From assembly GCA_030052355.1 (NCBI GenBank), contig JASIGS010000270.1, positions 1-5,876 on the forward strand: a DNA stretch of 5,876 nucleotides. The letters are read 5' to 3'. This DNA comes from Streptosporangiaceae bacterium (GTDB taxonomy: Bacteria; Actinomycetota; Actinomycetes; Streptosporangiales; Streptosporangiaceae). The translations under genes and the position numbers were made by a program. Under the pieces are notes generated by a model. That model worked only from the letters and a program-made list of their open reading frames with translations. It did not search any database and had not been told where the DNA came from. Shown here piece after piece: positions 1-5,876 of the stretch; the stretch's first letter is position 1; every line of letters starts with the position of its first letter.

Positions 1-282
1 ACCATGGCCGCGCGAGAGTCGTGGCCCGACGGGATGCGGGAGACCTTGCACCAGTCAACCGTCACTCTCAGCTACCTGACGCCCGCGGAGGCCACGGAGC
101 TGAGCGAGGAGATGCAAGCCCTGCTCTTCAGGCACTTCGACCGCGTCGACCATCCCGAACTGCGCCCCAAGGACGCCGTGCCGGTCGAGATCCTCGCGTT
201 CGCCTATCCGCTGCTCGAACTGCTGGACGTCCCTGTTTCCGAGCCGCTAGCTGACCAGCCGGACCTACCCGAAGGAAGCTGA
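1..282 (+). CDS. C-terminal fragment of a probable ArsR-like winged-helix transcriptional regulator (cut by left edge)
   Basis: The frame is open from the first base of the window to the TGA at 280-282, giving about 93 visible residues. There is an ATG at 4-6, but no ribosome binding site can be seen before it, so the gene most likely begins outside the window. The visible part has a segment reading STVTLSYLTPAEATELSEEM, followed by a predicted amphipathic helix and a hydrophobic stretch near residues 62-75. An 'LTPxEAxEL' segment leading into a long helix is typical of the C-terminal end of ArsR-like (HTH_20 type) regulators of actinomycetes. The DNA-binding helix-turn-helix itself would lie upstream and is not visible, so the family call is inference. 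The stop codon is one base before the P450 start, and the P450 ribosome binding site lies inside this gene, which suggests one transcript and translational coupling. It could instead be a small protein of unknown function. Confidence 0.5.
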   Translation, partial: TMAARESWPDGMRETLHQSTVTLSYLTPAEATELSEEMQALLFRHFDRVDHPELRPKDAVPVEILAFAYPLLELLDVPVSEPLADQPDLPEGS

Positions 283-283
283 C

Positions 284-1516
284 ATGACCGAGCCCACAAC
301 CGAAGAGAAGAACGTCGGCCAGCTGGTCTTCCAGCTGTTCAGCCCTGACGGGGCCGCCGACCCGTTCCCCATCTATGCGAAGCTCCACGAATACGGCGAG
401 GCATCCGGCATGGGCCACCGGATGGTGGTCGCGTTCGGCTACGAGGCGGTGAGCGCGGTGCTGCGCGATCCGAAGTCGCTGGTGTTCGACGAGGACCGCA
501 AAGACGAACTGATGCCCGGGTGGCGCGACCATCCGTCGCTTGCCGCTGGCTCCATGCTCGATCTCAACCTGCCGGAGCACGGCCCGATCAGGCGGCTGAT
601 GTCCGATGCCTTCACCCCCCGCCGGGTGGCCGGACTTCAGCCGGCGATCGAGGAACTGACGGACAGCCTGATAGCGTCCATGGCCGAGCGCGGGGCTGAC
701 GGCAGCGCGGTGGACTTCATGGCCGAGTTCGCCTACCGGCTCCCGGTCAGCGTCATCTGCGAGCTGCTCGGTATTCCCGGCGCTGACCGGCCGGCCTTCG
801 GCCCGGTAGCAAGGGACCTGCTGCCGGTGTTTGAGGGCGCGCCGGGTCCCGAGCAGTATGAGAAGGCTGACAAGGCCGCTGTATGGCTGTATGACTACCT
901 TCGCGCGCTGATCGAGGCCAGGCGCGAAGGGCCTGGAGACGACCTGATCAGCGCGCTGGTGCACGCCACCGGCCCGGCCGGCGGCCGTCTCAGCGAGTAC
1001 GAGCTGCTCGGCAATTCCTCCTTGCTGCTGCTCGCCGGCTTTGTCACGACGACGAACCTGCTCGGCAACGGCCTCCGGGTGATCCTCACGCAGCCCGCGA
1101 TCGAGGCTGGCATGCGCGACGGCTCGATCGGCACCGACGCGTTCGTGACCGAGGTGCTCAGGTGCGAGGCACCCGTGCAGGCCACCAGCCGGTGGCGGCG
1201 CGAGCCCGGTGATGCCGGCGGCGTTGCGCTAGCGGCCGGCGACCAGGTGACGCTGCTGATCGGCGCGGCGAACCGGGACCCGCGCAGGTTCGCCGACCCG
1301 GACACGTTCAACCCGGCGAGACGGGACGCCGGGGCTCTCAGCTTCGGCGCGGGCCCGCACTACTGCCTGGGCGCGGCACTCGCCAGGCTGGAGGCGGTCG
1401 TGGCCTTCCCGCGGCTGCTGGCGCGCTTCCCGCGGCTTGCGGCGGCGGGCGAGCCGGTCCGCGGCCAGAGCATGGTGTTCTGGGGGTTTGACGAGCAGCC
1501 GGTCAGCGTGGCCTGA
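284..1516 (+). CDS. Cytochrome P450 monooxygenase (class I, actinomycete type)
   Basis: A complete 410-residue soluble heme-thiolate enzyme of normal bacterial P450 length, expected to insert oxygen into an organic substrate using electrons from a ferredoxin. The ATG at 284 follows GAAGGAAG (271-278) at good spacing. Motifs in order: H99-GPI-R103 in the C-helix (heme propionate contacts); I-helix A251-G-F-V-T255-T; E290-V-L-R293 (ExxR of the K-helix); heme loop F354-GAGPHY-C361-LG, with Cys361 as axial ligand. There is no signal peptide or membrane anchor. The I-helix normally reads AGx(E/D)T; here Val254 occupies the acid position while Thr255 is kept. No ferredoxin or ferredoxin reductase gene lies in the window, so redox partners must come from elsewhere. 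It is probably co-transcribed with the upstream regulator-like gene. Substrate and CYP subfamily cannot be read from the sequence; a role in secondary metabolism or xenobiotic oxidation is only a guess. Confidence 0.97.
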   Translation: MTEPTTEEKNVGQLVFQLFSPDGAADPFPIYAKLHEYGEASGMGHRMVVAFGYEAVSAVLRDPKSLVFDEDRKDELMPGWRDHPSLAAGSMLDLNLPEHGPIRRLMSDAFTPRRVAGLQPAIEELTDSLIASMAERGADGSAVDFMAEFAYRLPVSVICELLGIPGADRPAFGPVARDLLPVFEGAPGPEQYEKADKAAVWLYDYLRALIEARREGPGDDLISALVHATGPAGGRLSEYELLGNSSLLLLAGFVTTTNLLGNGLRVILTQPAIEAGMRDGSIGTDAFVTEVLRCEAPVQATSRWRREPGDAGGVALAAGDQVTLLIGAANRDPRRFADPDTFNPARRDAGALSFGAGPHYCLGAALARLEAVVAFPRLLARFPRLAAAGEPVRGQSMVFWGFDEQPVSVA

Positions 1517-1575
1517 CACGCGGGCCTTTGGTGAGCGGCCGTCAGCCATGTGACGGAAGAGACGAGATCTGACCC

Positions 1576-1601
1576 CCGGCAGCGGTAGACCGCTCCGCCG
1601 G
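1576..1601 (+). terminator. Strong GC stem-loop, candidate P450 terminator without a U-tract
   Basis: CCGGC (1576-1580) pairs with GCCGG (1597-1601), and directly inside it AGCGG (1581-1585) pairs with CCGCT (1590-1594) around a TAGA loop, leaving a 2-nt CC bulge at 1595-1596. That gives ten base pairs, nearly all G-C. It lies about 60 bases after the P450 stop and 25 bases before the iron box, the right place to insulate efeU from readthrough. No run of T follows; hairpin terminators lacking a U-tract are known in actinomycetes. It could equally be a chance hairpin of GC-rich DNA. Confidence 0.35.
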
Positions 1602-1625
1602 TCACCAGGTAGCCTCAACCGGGTA

Positions 1626-1644
1626 TTAGGTTAGCCTTACCTAA
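1626..1644 (+). promoter_or_regulatory. DtxR/IdeR iron box (operator) upstream of efeU
   Basis: The 19 bases TTAGGTTAGCCTTACCTAA match the DtxR/IdeR consensus TTAGGTTAGGCTAACCTAA at 17 of 19 positions. The site is an inverted repeat with perfect TTAGGT/ACCTAA ends, broken only at the 7/13 pair and the central base. It ends 34 bases before the efeU GTG, a normal position for an operator overlapping the promoter. In this family the Fe2+-loaded repressor binds such boxes and shuts off iron-uptake genes when iron is plentiful. The AT-rich site stands out sharply from its GC-rich surroundings. Exact -35 and -10 hexamers could not be placed; TAAGTT at 1642-1647 is a possible -10 but has no good -35 partner. 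Confidence 0.92.
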
Positions 1645-1678
1645 GTTACGCAGAATCCACCTATCCCGGAGTCCACCC

Positions 1679-2518
1679 GTGCTGGCAACGCTCGTGATCT
1701 TCCTGCGGGAGGGCGTCGAGGCGAGCATGATCGTCGCGATCTTGCTCGCGTACCTCAACCGCATCGGACGCCGGGAGCACTTCCGGGACGTGTTCCTCGG
1801 AGTCGGCGTGGCGCTCGTCCTCGCCGGGGCCGGCGGCGTGGTGGCCTACGAGACGATCCGCAGTTACGACGGGTCGCGCGTGCAGACGATTTTCGAGACC
1901 GTCACGTTCATCGTCGCGGCGACCGTGCTCACCTACATGACGTTCTGGATGCGCAGTCACGCCAGGTCACTGTCGAAGGAACTGCGGGCGCGGGCCGACG
2001 CGGCCCTCGATGGGCGTGCCCGGTGGGGGCTGGCGCTGCTGGCGTTCCAGGCCGTCGGCCGGGAAGGCCTGGAGACCGTGGTATTCACGCTGGCCATCGT
2101 GTTCTCGACATCGACCACTGGCGCGCTGAGCGGGGCGCTGATCGGGCTGGCTGGATCGCTGGTGATCGCCTTCGTGATCTATCGACTGGGCCACAAGCTG
2201 AACCTGAGCCGGTTCTTCACGATCGTGGGCCTGCTACTGATGATCTTCGCCGCCGGCCTGCTCGCGGACACGGTCGAGAACCTGCAGCAGCTGGGCTGGC
2301 TGCCGGTTCTGAGCTCGCCGATGTGGCATTCGGCCCGGCTGCTGTCGGAGAGCAGCTCCTTCGGCGACGTGCTGCACAGCTTCTTCGGCTACAGCGACGC
2401 CCCGACGCCCCTGCAACTGCTGGTCTACGTCGGATACCTGGCGACCGTGATCGTCGTCTACCTGGGCGTGCGCGCCGGCGTCTCCAGGCGCACGAGCCGC
2501 CAGCACGCGACCGCCTGA
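1679..2518 (+). CDS. efeU: Iron permease, FTR1/EfeU family
   Basis: A 279-residue polytopic membrane protein, close in length and layout to E. coli EfeU (276 residues) and related to yeast Ftr1. It has the two diagnostic REXXE iron-binding motifs: R10-E-G-V-E14 in the first membrane segment and R128-E-G-L-E132 in the fourth. Seven hydrophobic segments can be drawn at roughly residues 3-26, 38-58, 72-91, 117-142, 147-169, 178-196 and 245-267. The GTG start at 1679 is preceded by GGAG (1668-1671) at 7-nt spacing and puts REGVE at the same distance from the N-terminus as in EfeU; no ATG or GTG lies upstream in frame near it. The protein should move iron across the cytoplasmic membrane. The iron box just upstream predicts IdeR/DtxR repression when iron is sufficient. 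The usual partners EfeO and EfeB are absent: the next gene converges after five bases. Partners may be encoded elsewhere. Confidence 0.95.
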   Translation: MLATLVIFLREGVEASMIVAILLAYLNRIGRREHFRDVFLGVGVALVLAGAGGVVAYETIRSYDGSRVQTIFETVTFIVAATVLTYMTFWMRSHARSLSKELRARADAALDGRARWGLALLAFQAVGREGLETVVFTLAIVFSTSTTGALSGALIGLAGSLVIAFVIYRLGHKLNLSRFFTIVGLLLMIFAAGLLADTVENLQQLGWLPVLSSPMWHSARLLSESSSFGDVLHSFFGYSDAPTPLQLLVYVGYLATVIVVYLGVRAGVSRRTSRQHATA

Positions 2519-2523
2519 CCGGC

Positions 2524-4653
2524 TCAGCGCTTCCTGGACCTGGCCGGCGATCCGCGGGTGATGGCAACCTTCGCTATGCCTGGCGGGTTGAAGCCCAGGA
2601 TCTGTCCGTAGAACGACAGCTCTGCCTCTAGCGCCGCGGTGATGGACTCGGCCTTCCTGAAGCCGTGCGACTCGCCTTCGAACGCGACGTAGGAATGCCT
2701 GATCTTGTGCGCGGCCAGGTCGGCGGCGATGCTCTCGGCCTGGGCCGGGGGCACGACCGGGTCGTCCAGGCCCTGCAGCAACAGGACCGGGCAGGTGTCG
2801 GAGTTCACGTGGCCCGCCGGAGCGCGCTCGGCGTACACGGTCTCGTAGCCTGGCAGCGGGCCGATCAGGCCGTCGAGATAGTGCGACTCGAAGTCGTGCG
2901 TGGTCTCCGCGAAGCCGCGCAGGTCCGCGACGCCGAAGTGAGAAGCAGCGGCGCTGAACACCACGCCGCGGCTGGTGCCGGTTGTCACCGCGGCCAGCGT
3001 GGTCCAGCCGCCGGCCGACCCGCCGCGGATGGCGATCCTGTCCGGGTCAGCCCCAGCCGAGTCGGCGGCCCACCGGGCCGCTGCGATCGCGTCCTGGACG
3101 TCGACGATGCCCCATTCGCGCCGCAGCCGTTCCCGGTACCGGCGCCCGAAGCCGGAAGAGCCGCCGTAGTTCACGTCGAGTATGCCGATGCCGCGGCTGG
3201 TGAAGTAGGCCTTCCGCAGGTCCAGGGTGCCCGCGGCGCGGCCGGTCGGCCCGCCGTGTACCCAGATCACGTACGGCGGGCGCTCGCCGGGTGGCCCGAC
3301 GGCGTCCGGGTTAGTCGGCGGGTACAGCAGCGCGTACACAACCTGGCCGTACGGCCCCTCGAAGTCGACGTGCTGCGGGACGGGCAGGTACGCCTCGTCC
3401 GGCAGCTCACCGGGCTGGCGCTGGAGCGTTTCGGCCTTACCGGTCCCTGAGTCCAGCCTGATCACCGCGGTCGCGTCAGCCGGACCGCCCGCCACCGCCC
3501 CTATCGAGCTCCCGTCTGCGGACACCGCGAATTCGAACTCGGTGTACGGGCTGTCGAAGTCCGTCAGCACGAACGTCTCAGGGTCGAGCACCCCGAGCCG
3601 GCCCGAGCCGGCGCCGTGGACCACCGCCAGCCTGCCGTCACCGAGCACCGCGAACGGCCGGCCGCCGAGCTGCCACAACGGGCCCGCGAACTCCTCGTCA
3701 GCGGGGAACAGCGCGAGCGGCGGCTCGCCGGCGAGTCCGACCTGGTAAATGTTCCACCAGCCGGGCCAGTCGGTGGCCACGTAGAGGCTCGAGTTGTCGC
3801 GCCACAGCGGCGCGAGCACCGACTCGCGCTGGCTGCCCATGAGCAGGCGGCTCTTGCCGGGGACGCCATCGTGGACCGGCGCGACCCGCAACTCGGTCCC
3901 GTCCCAGGGCATGTGCGGGTGGTTCCAGCTGATCCAGGCGAGCCAGTTCCCGTCCGGCGACGGCGTCGGGAACGCGAAGAAGTCCGCCCCGTCGACCAGG
4001 ATCCGGATCGCTTCCGGCTGCTGCGCGGCCGAGCCGTCCAGCGGCACAGCGACGATTGCGCGTTTTACCTTGCCGTCCTCGTGGCGTTCCTGCACGCACC
4101 AGACCTCGTGGCCGTCCGGCGACAGTACGAAGTCGGCGTACCGCAGGCCCGCCACGGGCAGCGACCCCGAGCCTGAGTCGTTGGGCACGGCAGCGGGATC
4201 GGGCGTGAGGACAACGGGATCGTCCTTGCCGCGCCCGGCCAGGTAGAGCCGCTGGTCGGCGTAGTTGGCGAACAAGATCTGGTAGCCCCGGCCCGCCCTG
4301 GCACCGCCCAGCGCAGAGCGGGGGACCGGCAGGTAGGACCTGCCGCCGTACTCGTGCACCCGCGTCCGGGCGTTCCAGGGCGCGGACAGCAACTCGGTCT
4401 GCTTGCCGCCGGAGTGGTGCATCACGGTGGTCCGGCCGCCCTCATCGGGACGACGCTCCTGCCACCAGGCGTCACCGCCGAGCACCGTCGGGAACGAGCC
4501 GCTCACCTCGCCGCGGGCGACCTCGGCAGCGGTGATCGGCGACGGCCACTCTCCGTAGGGAATCGCGGGAGCCCCGCCAGCGGTACCGACCTGCTCTTCT
4601 GCCACCTCGGCGTCGCTGGCAGCGATGCCCGACCCGCTCTCTGTCATAGACAT
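2524..4653 (-). CDS. S9 family serine peptidase (prolyl oligopeptidase / acylaminoacyl-peptidase type)
   Basis: A 709-residue protein that should cleave short peptides. The N-terminal part (about residues 30-430) carries [15 protein letters not shown] (60-74), HEYGG (100-104) and SPDG-type repeats, as in the beta-propeller that gates the active site in this family. The C-terminal alpha/beta-hydrolase part has an HGGP oxyanion loop (466-469), [10 protein letters not shown] (495-504), the nucleophile elbow GGSAGG with Ser546, Asp631 in GLDDPVVPP, and His663 in ESHGF. The triad is complete and in the right order, so the enzyme should be active. No signal peptide or membrane segment is visible, so it is probably cytoplasmic. 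The start at 4653 (MSMTES) is chosen for a GGTAGGG six bases upstream; Met3 at 4647 is the alternative. The frame stays open another 310 codons upstream, but that part is antisense to miaB. Substrate preference (proline, acyl-amino acid or dipeptide release) cannot be decided. It converges on efeU. Confidence 0.95.
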   Translation of the reverse strand: MSMTESGSGIAASDAEVAEEQVGTAGGAPAIPYGEWPSPITAAEVARGEVSGSFPTVLGGDAWWQERRPDEGGRTTVMHHSGGKQTELLSAPWNARTRVHEYGGRSYLPVPRSALGGARAGRGYQILFANYADQRLYLAGRGKDDPVVLTPDPAAVPNDSGSGSLPVAGLRYADFVLSPDGHEVWCVQERHEDGKVKRAIVAVPLDGSAAQQPEAIRILVDGADFFAFPTPSPDGNWLAWISWNHPHMPWDGTELRVAPVHDGVPGKSRLLMGSQRESVLAPLWRDNSSLYVATDWPGWWNIYQVGLAGEPPLALFPADEEFAGPLWQLGGRPFAVLGDGRLAVVHGAGSGRLGVLDPETFVLTDFDSPYTEFEFAVSADGSSIGAVAGGPADATAVIRLDSGTGKAETLQRQPGELPDEAYLPVPQHVDFEGPYGQVVYALLYPPTNPDAVGPPGERPPYVIWVHGGPTGRAAGTLDLRKAYFTSRGIGILDVNYGGSSGFGRRYRERLRREWGIVDVQDAIAAARWAADSAGADPDRIAIRGGSAGGWTTLAAVTTGTSRGVVFSAAASHFGVADLRGFAETTHDFESHYLDGLIGPLPGYETVYAERAPAGHVNSDTCPVLLLQGLDDPVVPPAQAESIAADLAAHKIRHSYVAFEGESHGFRKAESITAALEAELSFYGQILGFNPPGIAKVAITRGSPARSRKR

Positions 4654-4659
4654 ATGGTG

Positions 4660-4666
4660 CCCTACC
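4660..4666 (-). promoter_or_regulatory. Ribosome binding site that sets the peptidase start
   Basis: On the minus strand GGTAGGG ends six bases before the ATG at 4653-4651. The second in-frame ATG at 4647 would be 12 bases away, too far for this site. It therefore supports MSMTES as the N-terminus and argues against the long open extension upstream. Confidence 0.6.
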
Positions 4667-4781
4667 AGACACGCCCGGCACGCGGCGATCACGCACACCG
4701 GGCTAACGGTCTGACTGCGGGGTCTACCGCCGGCCCGGGCACGGGAGGGGCGCGCCGGTCGCCCCGGAGGTCCCTTAACCT

Positions 4782-4787
4782 GGAGGG
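4782..4787 (+). promoter_or_regulatory. Unusually close Shine-Dalgarno-like GGAGGG before miaB
   Basis: GGAGGG ends only one base before the ATG at 4789, whereas 5-9 bases is normal. A second GGAGG at 4766-4770 is 18 bases from the ATG, which is too far. Either initiation here tolerates tight spacing, or the true start differs: an in-frame ATG exists at 4654. Confidence 0.4.
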
Positions 4788-4788
4788 C

Positions 4789-5876
4789 ATGGCCGGGGCC
4801 GTCGAGCAGCGAAGCTTCGAGATCCGCACCTACGGGTGCCAGATGAACATGCACGACTCCGAACGCCTCGCCGGACTGCTCGAGGCGGCCGGCTACCGGC
4901 GCGCCGGGGCAGGCGCCGAACCCGACGTCGTCGTCTTCAATACGTGCGCCGTCAGGGAGAACGCCGATAACCGGCTGTACGGGAACCTTGGCCACCTGCT
5001 GCCGGTGAAGAACGCCCACCCGGGCATGCAGATCGCCGTCGGCGGCTGCCTGGCCCAGAAGGACCGGCACGTGATCACGCAGCGCGCGCCCTGGGTGGAC
5101 GTGGTGTTCGGAACCCACAACATCGGGTCGCTGCCCGTGCTGCTGGAGCGGGCCCGGGTGCGACAGCAGGCCCAGGTGGAGATCCTGGAGTCCCTCGAGC
5201 GGTTCCCATCGGTGCTCCCGGTTAGCCGCGAGTCGCCGTACTCGGCCTGGGTGGCGATCTCGGTCGGCTGCAACAACACCTGCACGTTCTGCATCGTGCC
5301 GAGCCTGCGCGGCCGCGAAGAGGACCGCCGCCCCGGCGACGTGCTCGCCGAGATCGAGGCGCTGGCCGCCGACGGCGTGCTGGAAGTCACCCTGCTGGGC
5401 CAGAACGTCAACTCCTACGGGGTGGGCTTCGGCGACAGGCTGGCCTTCGGCAAGCTGCTGCGCGCCTGCGGTGGCGTCGCAGGCCTGGAGCGGCTCAGGT
5501 TCACCTCCCCGCACCCTCGTGACTTCACCGACGACGTGATCGAGGCCATGGCGGAGACCCCGAACGTCATGCCGCAGCTGCACATGCCGCTGCAGTCGGG
5601 CTCTGATGCCGTGCTGCGTGCCATGCGCCGGGCCTACCGGCGCGACAAGTACCTGGCCATCCTCGGCCGGGTGCGCGCTGCCATGCCCGACGCGGCGATC
5701 ACGACCGACATCATCGTCGGCTTTCCCGGGGAGACCGAACAGGACTTCGGGGACACGCTCGACCTCGTGCGCGAGGCGCGGTTCGCCGGGGCGTTCACGT
5801 TCCAGTACTCGATCCGTCCGGGGACGCCGGCCGCGCAGATGCCGGACCAGGTGCCGCCGGATGTGGTCGCCGAACG
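4789..5876 (+). CDS. miaB: tRNA-2-methylthio-N6-dimethylallyladenosine synthase MiaB (C-terminus cut by right edge)
   Basis: A radical-SAM methylthiotransferase that adds a methylthio group at C2 of i6A37 in tRNAs reading codons that start with U, in the cytoplasm. The first 362 codons are visible; actinobacterial MiaB is about 500 residues, so the end of the radical-SAM region and the C-terminal TRAM domain lie beyond the window. The N-terminal MTTase domain shows its three cluster cysteines: Cys17 in TYGCQMN, Cys53 in NTCAVRENA and Cys87 in GGCLAQKD. The radical-SAM cluster motif is C161-NNT-C165-TF-C168. [16 protein letters not shown] and IVGFPGET, all conserved in MiaB, follow in order. 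YGCQMN and the RENAD segment favour MiaB over RimO or MtaB. The ATG at 4789 gives the expected short N-terminus, but its ribosome binding site is oddly close. An in-frame ATG at 4654 with no intervening stop would add 45 residues of unconserved-looking sequence. It is transcribed divergently from the S9 peptidase. Confidence 0.97.
   Translation, partial: MAGAVEQRSFEIRTYGCQMNMHDSERLAGLLEAAGYRRAGAGAEPDVVVFNTCAVRENADNRLYGNLGHLLPVKNAHPGMQIAVGGCLAQKDRHVITQRAPWVDVVFGTHNIGSLPVLLERARVRQQAQVEILESLERFPSVLPVSRESPYSAWVAISVGCNNTCTFCIVPSLRGREEDRRPGDVLAEIEALAADGVLEVTLLGQNVNSYGVGFGDRLAFGKLLRACGGVAGLERLRFTSPHPRDFTDDVIEAMAETPNVMPQLHMPLQSGSDAVLRAMRRAYRRDKYLAILGRVRAAMPDAAITTDIIVGFPGETEQDFGDTLDLVREARFAGAFTFQYSIRPGTPAAQMPDQVPPDVVAE

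Larger units (their letters stand above)
4654..4788. promoter_or_regulatory. Divergent intergenic region between the S9 peptidase and miaB
   Basis: These 135 bases separate two divergent starts and should hold both promoters. I could not find a pair of hexamers resembling -35 TTGACA and -10 TANNNT at proper spacing on either strand. The region is GC-rich with short palindromes such as GCCCGGGC (4732-4739 area) and GGCGCGCC (4749-4756 area), which are expected by composition. The call rests on gene orientation only. Confidence 0.5.

Noticed and set aside
128..964. A 278-codon minus-strand open frame opposite the regulator fragment and the P450
   Set aside because: It is antisense to a P450 with full motifs; its protein is Arg/His/Gly-rich with no family features. 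Long antisense frames are expected in high-GC coding DNA.
1539..1556. Short hairpin CCGTCA / TGACGG with a 6-nt loop after the P450 stop
   Set aside because: Only six base pairs and no following T run; the longer GC hairpin at 1576-1601 is the better terminator candidate.
2023..2631. A 202-codon plus-strand frame overlapping efeU and running across the junction
   Set aside because: It is frame-shifted inside the conserved EfeU sequence, very rich in Arg/Ala/Gly/Pro, and lacks any recognisable motif.
2665..3450. A 261-codon plus-strand frame within the peptidase gene
   Set aside because: It lies antisense to the catalytic domain, including the Ser/Asp/His triad region, and has shadow-type composition.
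4721..4729. GGTCTACCG, the reverse complement of CGGTAGACC at 1583-1591, as a possible shared operator
   Set aside because: Nine bases shared by two intergenic regions of GC-rich DNA, one copy being part of the hairpin stem; chance cannot be excluded and no symmetry supports an operator.
4654..4788. Search for sigma-factor hexamers in the divergent region
   Set aside because: Isolated candidates such as TCTACC or TTAACC lack a partner at the right spacing, so no specific promoter is claimed.
1..5876. tRNA, rRNA, CRISPR arrays, insertion sequences, attachment sites or a composition break
   Set aside because: No cloverleaf, repeated spacers, transposase motifs or long terminal repeats were seen; base and codon use look uniform across the genes. 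This was judged by eye only.

Overview
The window is high-GC DNA with the strong third-position G/C bias of an actinomycete. Three things support an actinobacterial source: the MiaB fragment closely resembles actinobacterial MiaB proteins, the intergenic operator is a textbook DtxR/IdeR iron box, and the P450 is a class I actinomycete-type enzyme. Genus cannot be read from the sequence alone. Both ends of the window cut through genes.

Layout from left to right. (1) Positions 1-282, + strand: the C-terminal part of a small protein, probably the tail of an ArsR-like winged-helix regulator. Its stop codon lies one base before the next gene. (2) 284-1516, +: a complete 410-residue cytochrome P450 with ExxR and heme-Cys motifs, and with Val in the usual acid position of the I-helix. 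(3) 1517-1678: a 162-bp intergenic region holding a strong stem-loop (candidate P450 terminator) and a near-perfect 19-bp iron box. (4) 1679-2518, +: an FTR1/EfeU ferrous-iron permease starting at GTG, without efeO or efeB beside it. (5) 2524-4653, -: a complete S9 (prolyl oligopeptidase family) serine peptidase, converging on efeU with a 5-bp gap. (6) 4654-4788: a 135-bp divergent promoter region with no recognisable hexamers. (7) 4789-5876, +: the first 362 codons of miaB, the tRNA methylthiotransferase, running off the right edge.

The genes form separate transcription units rather than one system. The regulator fragment and the P450 look like a coupled pair. efeU is probably a single-gene iron-responsive unit under IdeR/DtxR. 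The peptidase and miaB are divergently transcribed housekeeping-type genes. No gap exceeds 300 bases, and no RNA gene, mobile element or CRISPR array was seen. I found no convincing undescribed system. The points most worth a second look are the stand-alone iron-box-controlled permease, the P450 I-helix substitution, and the miaB start.
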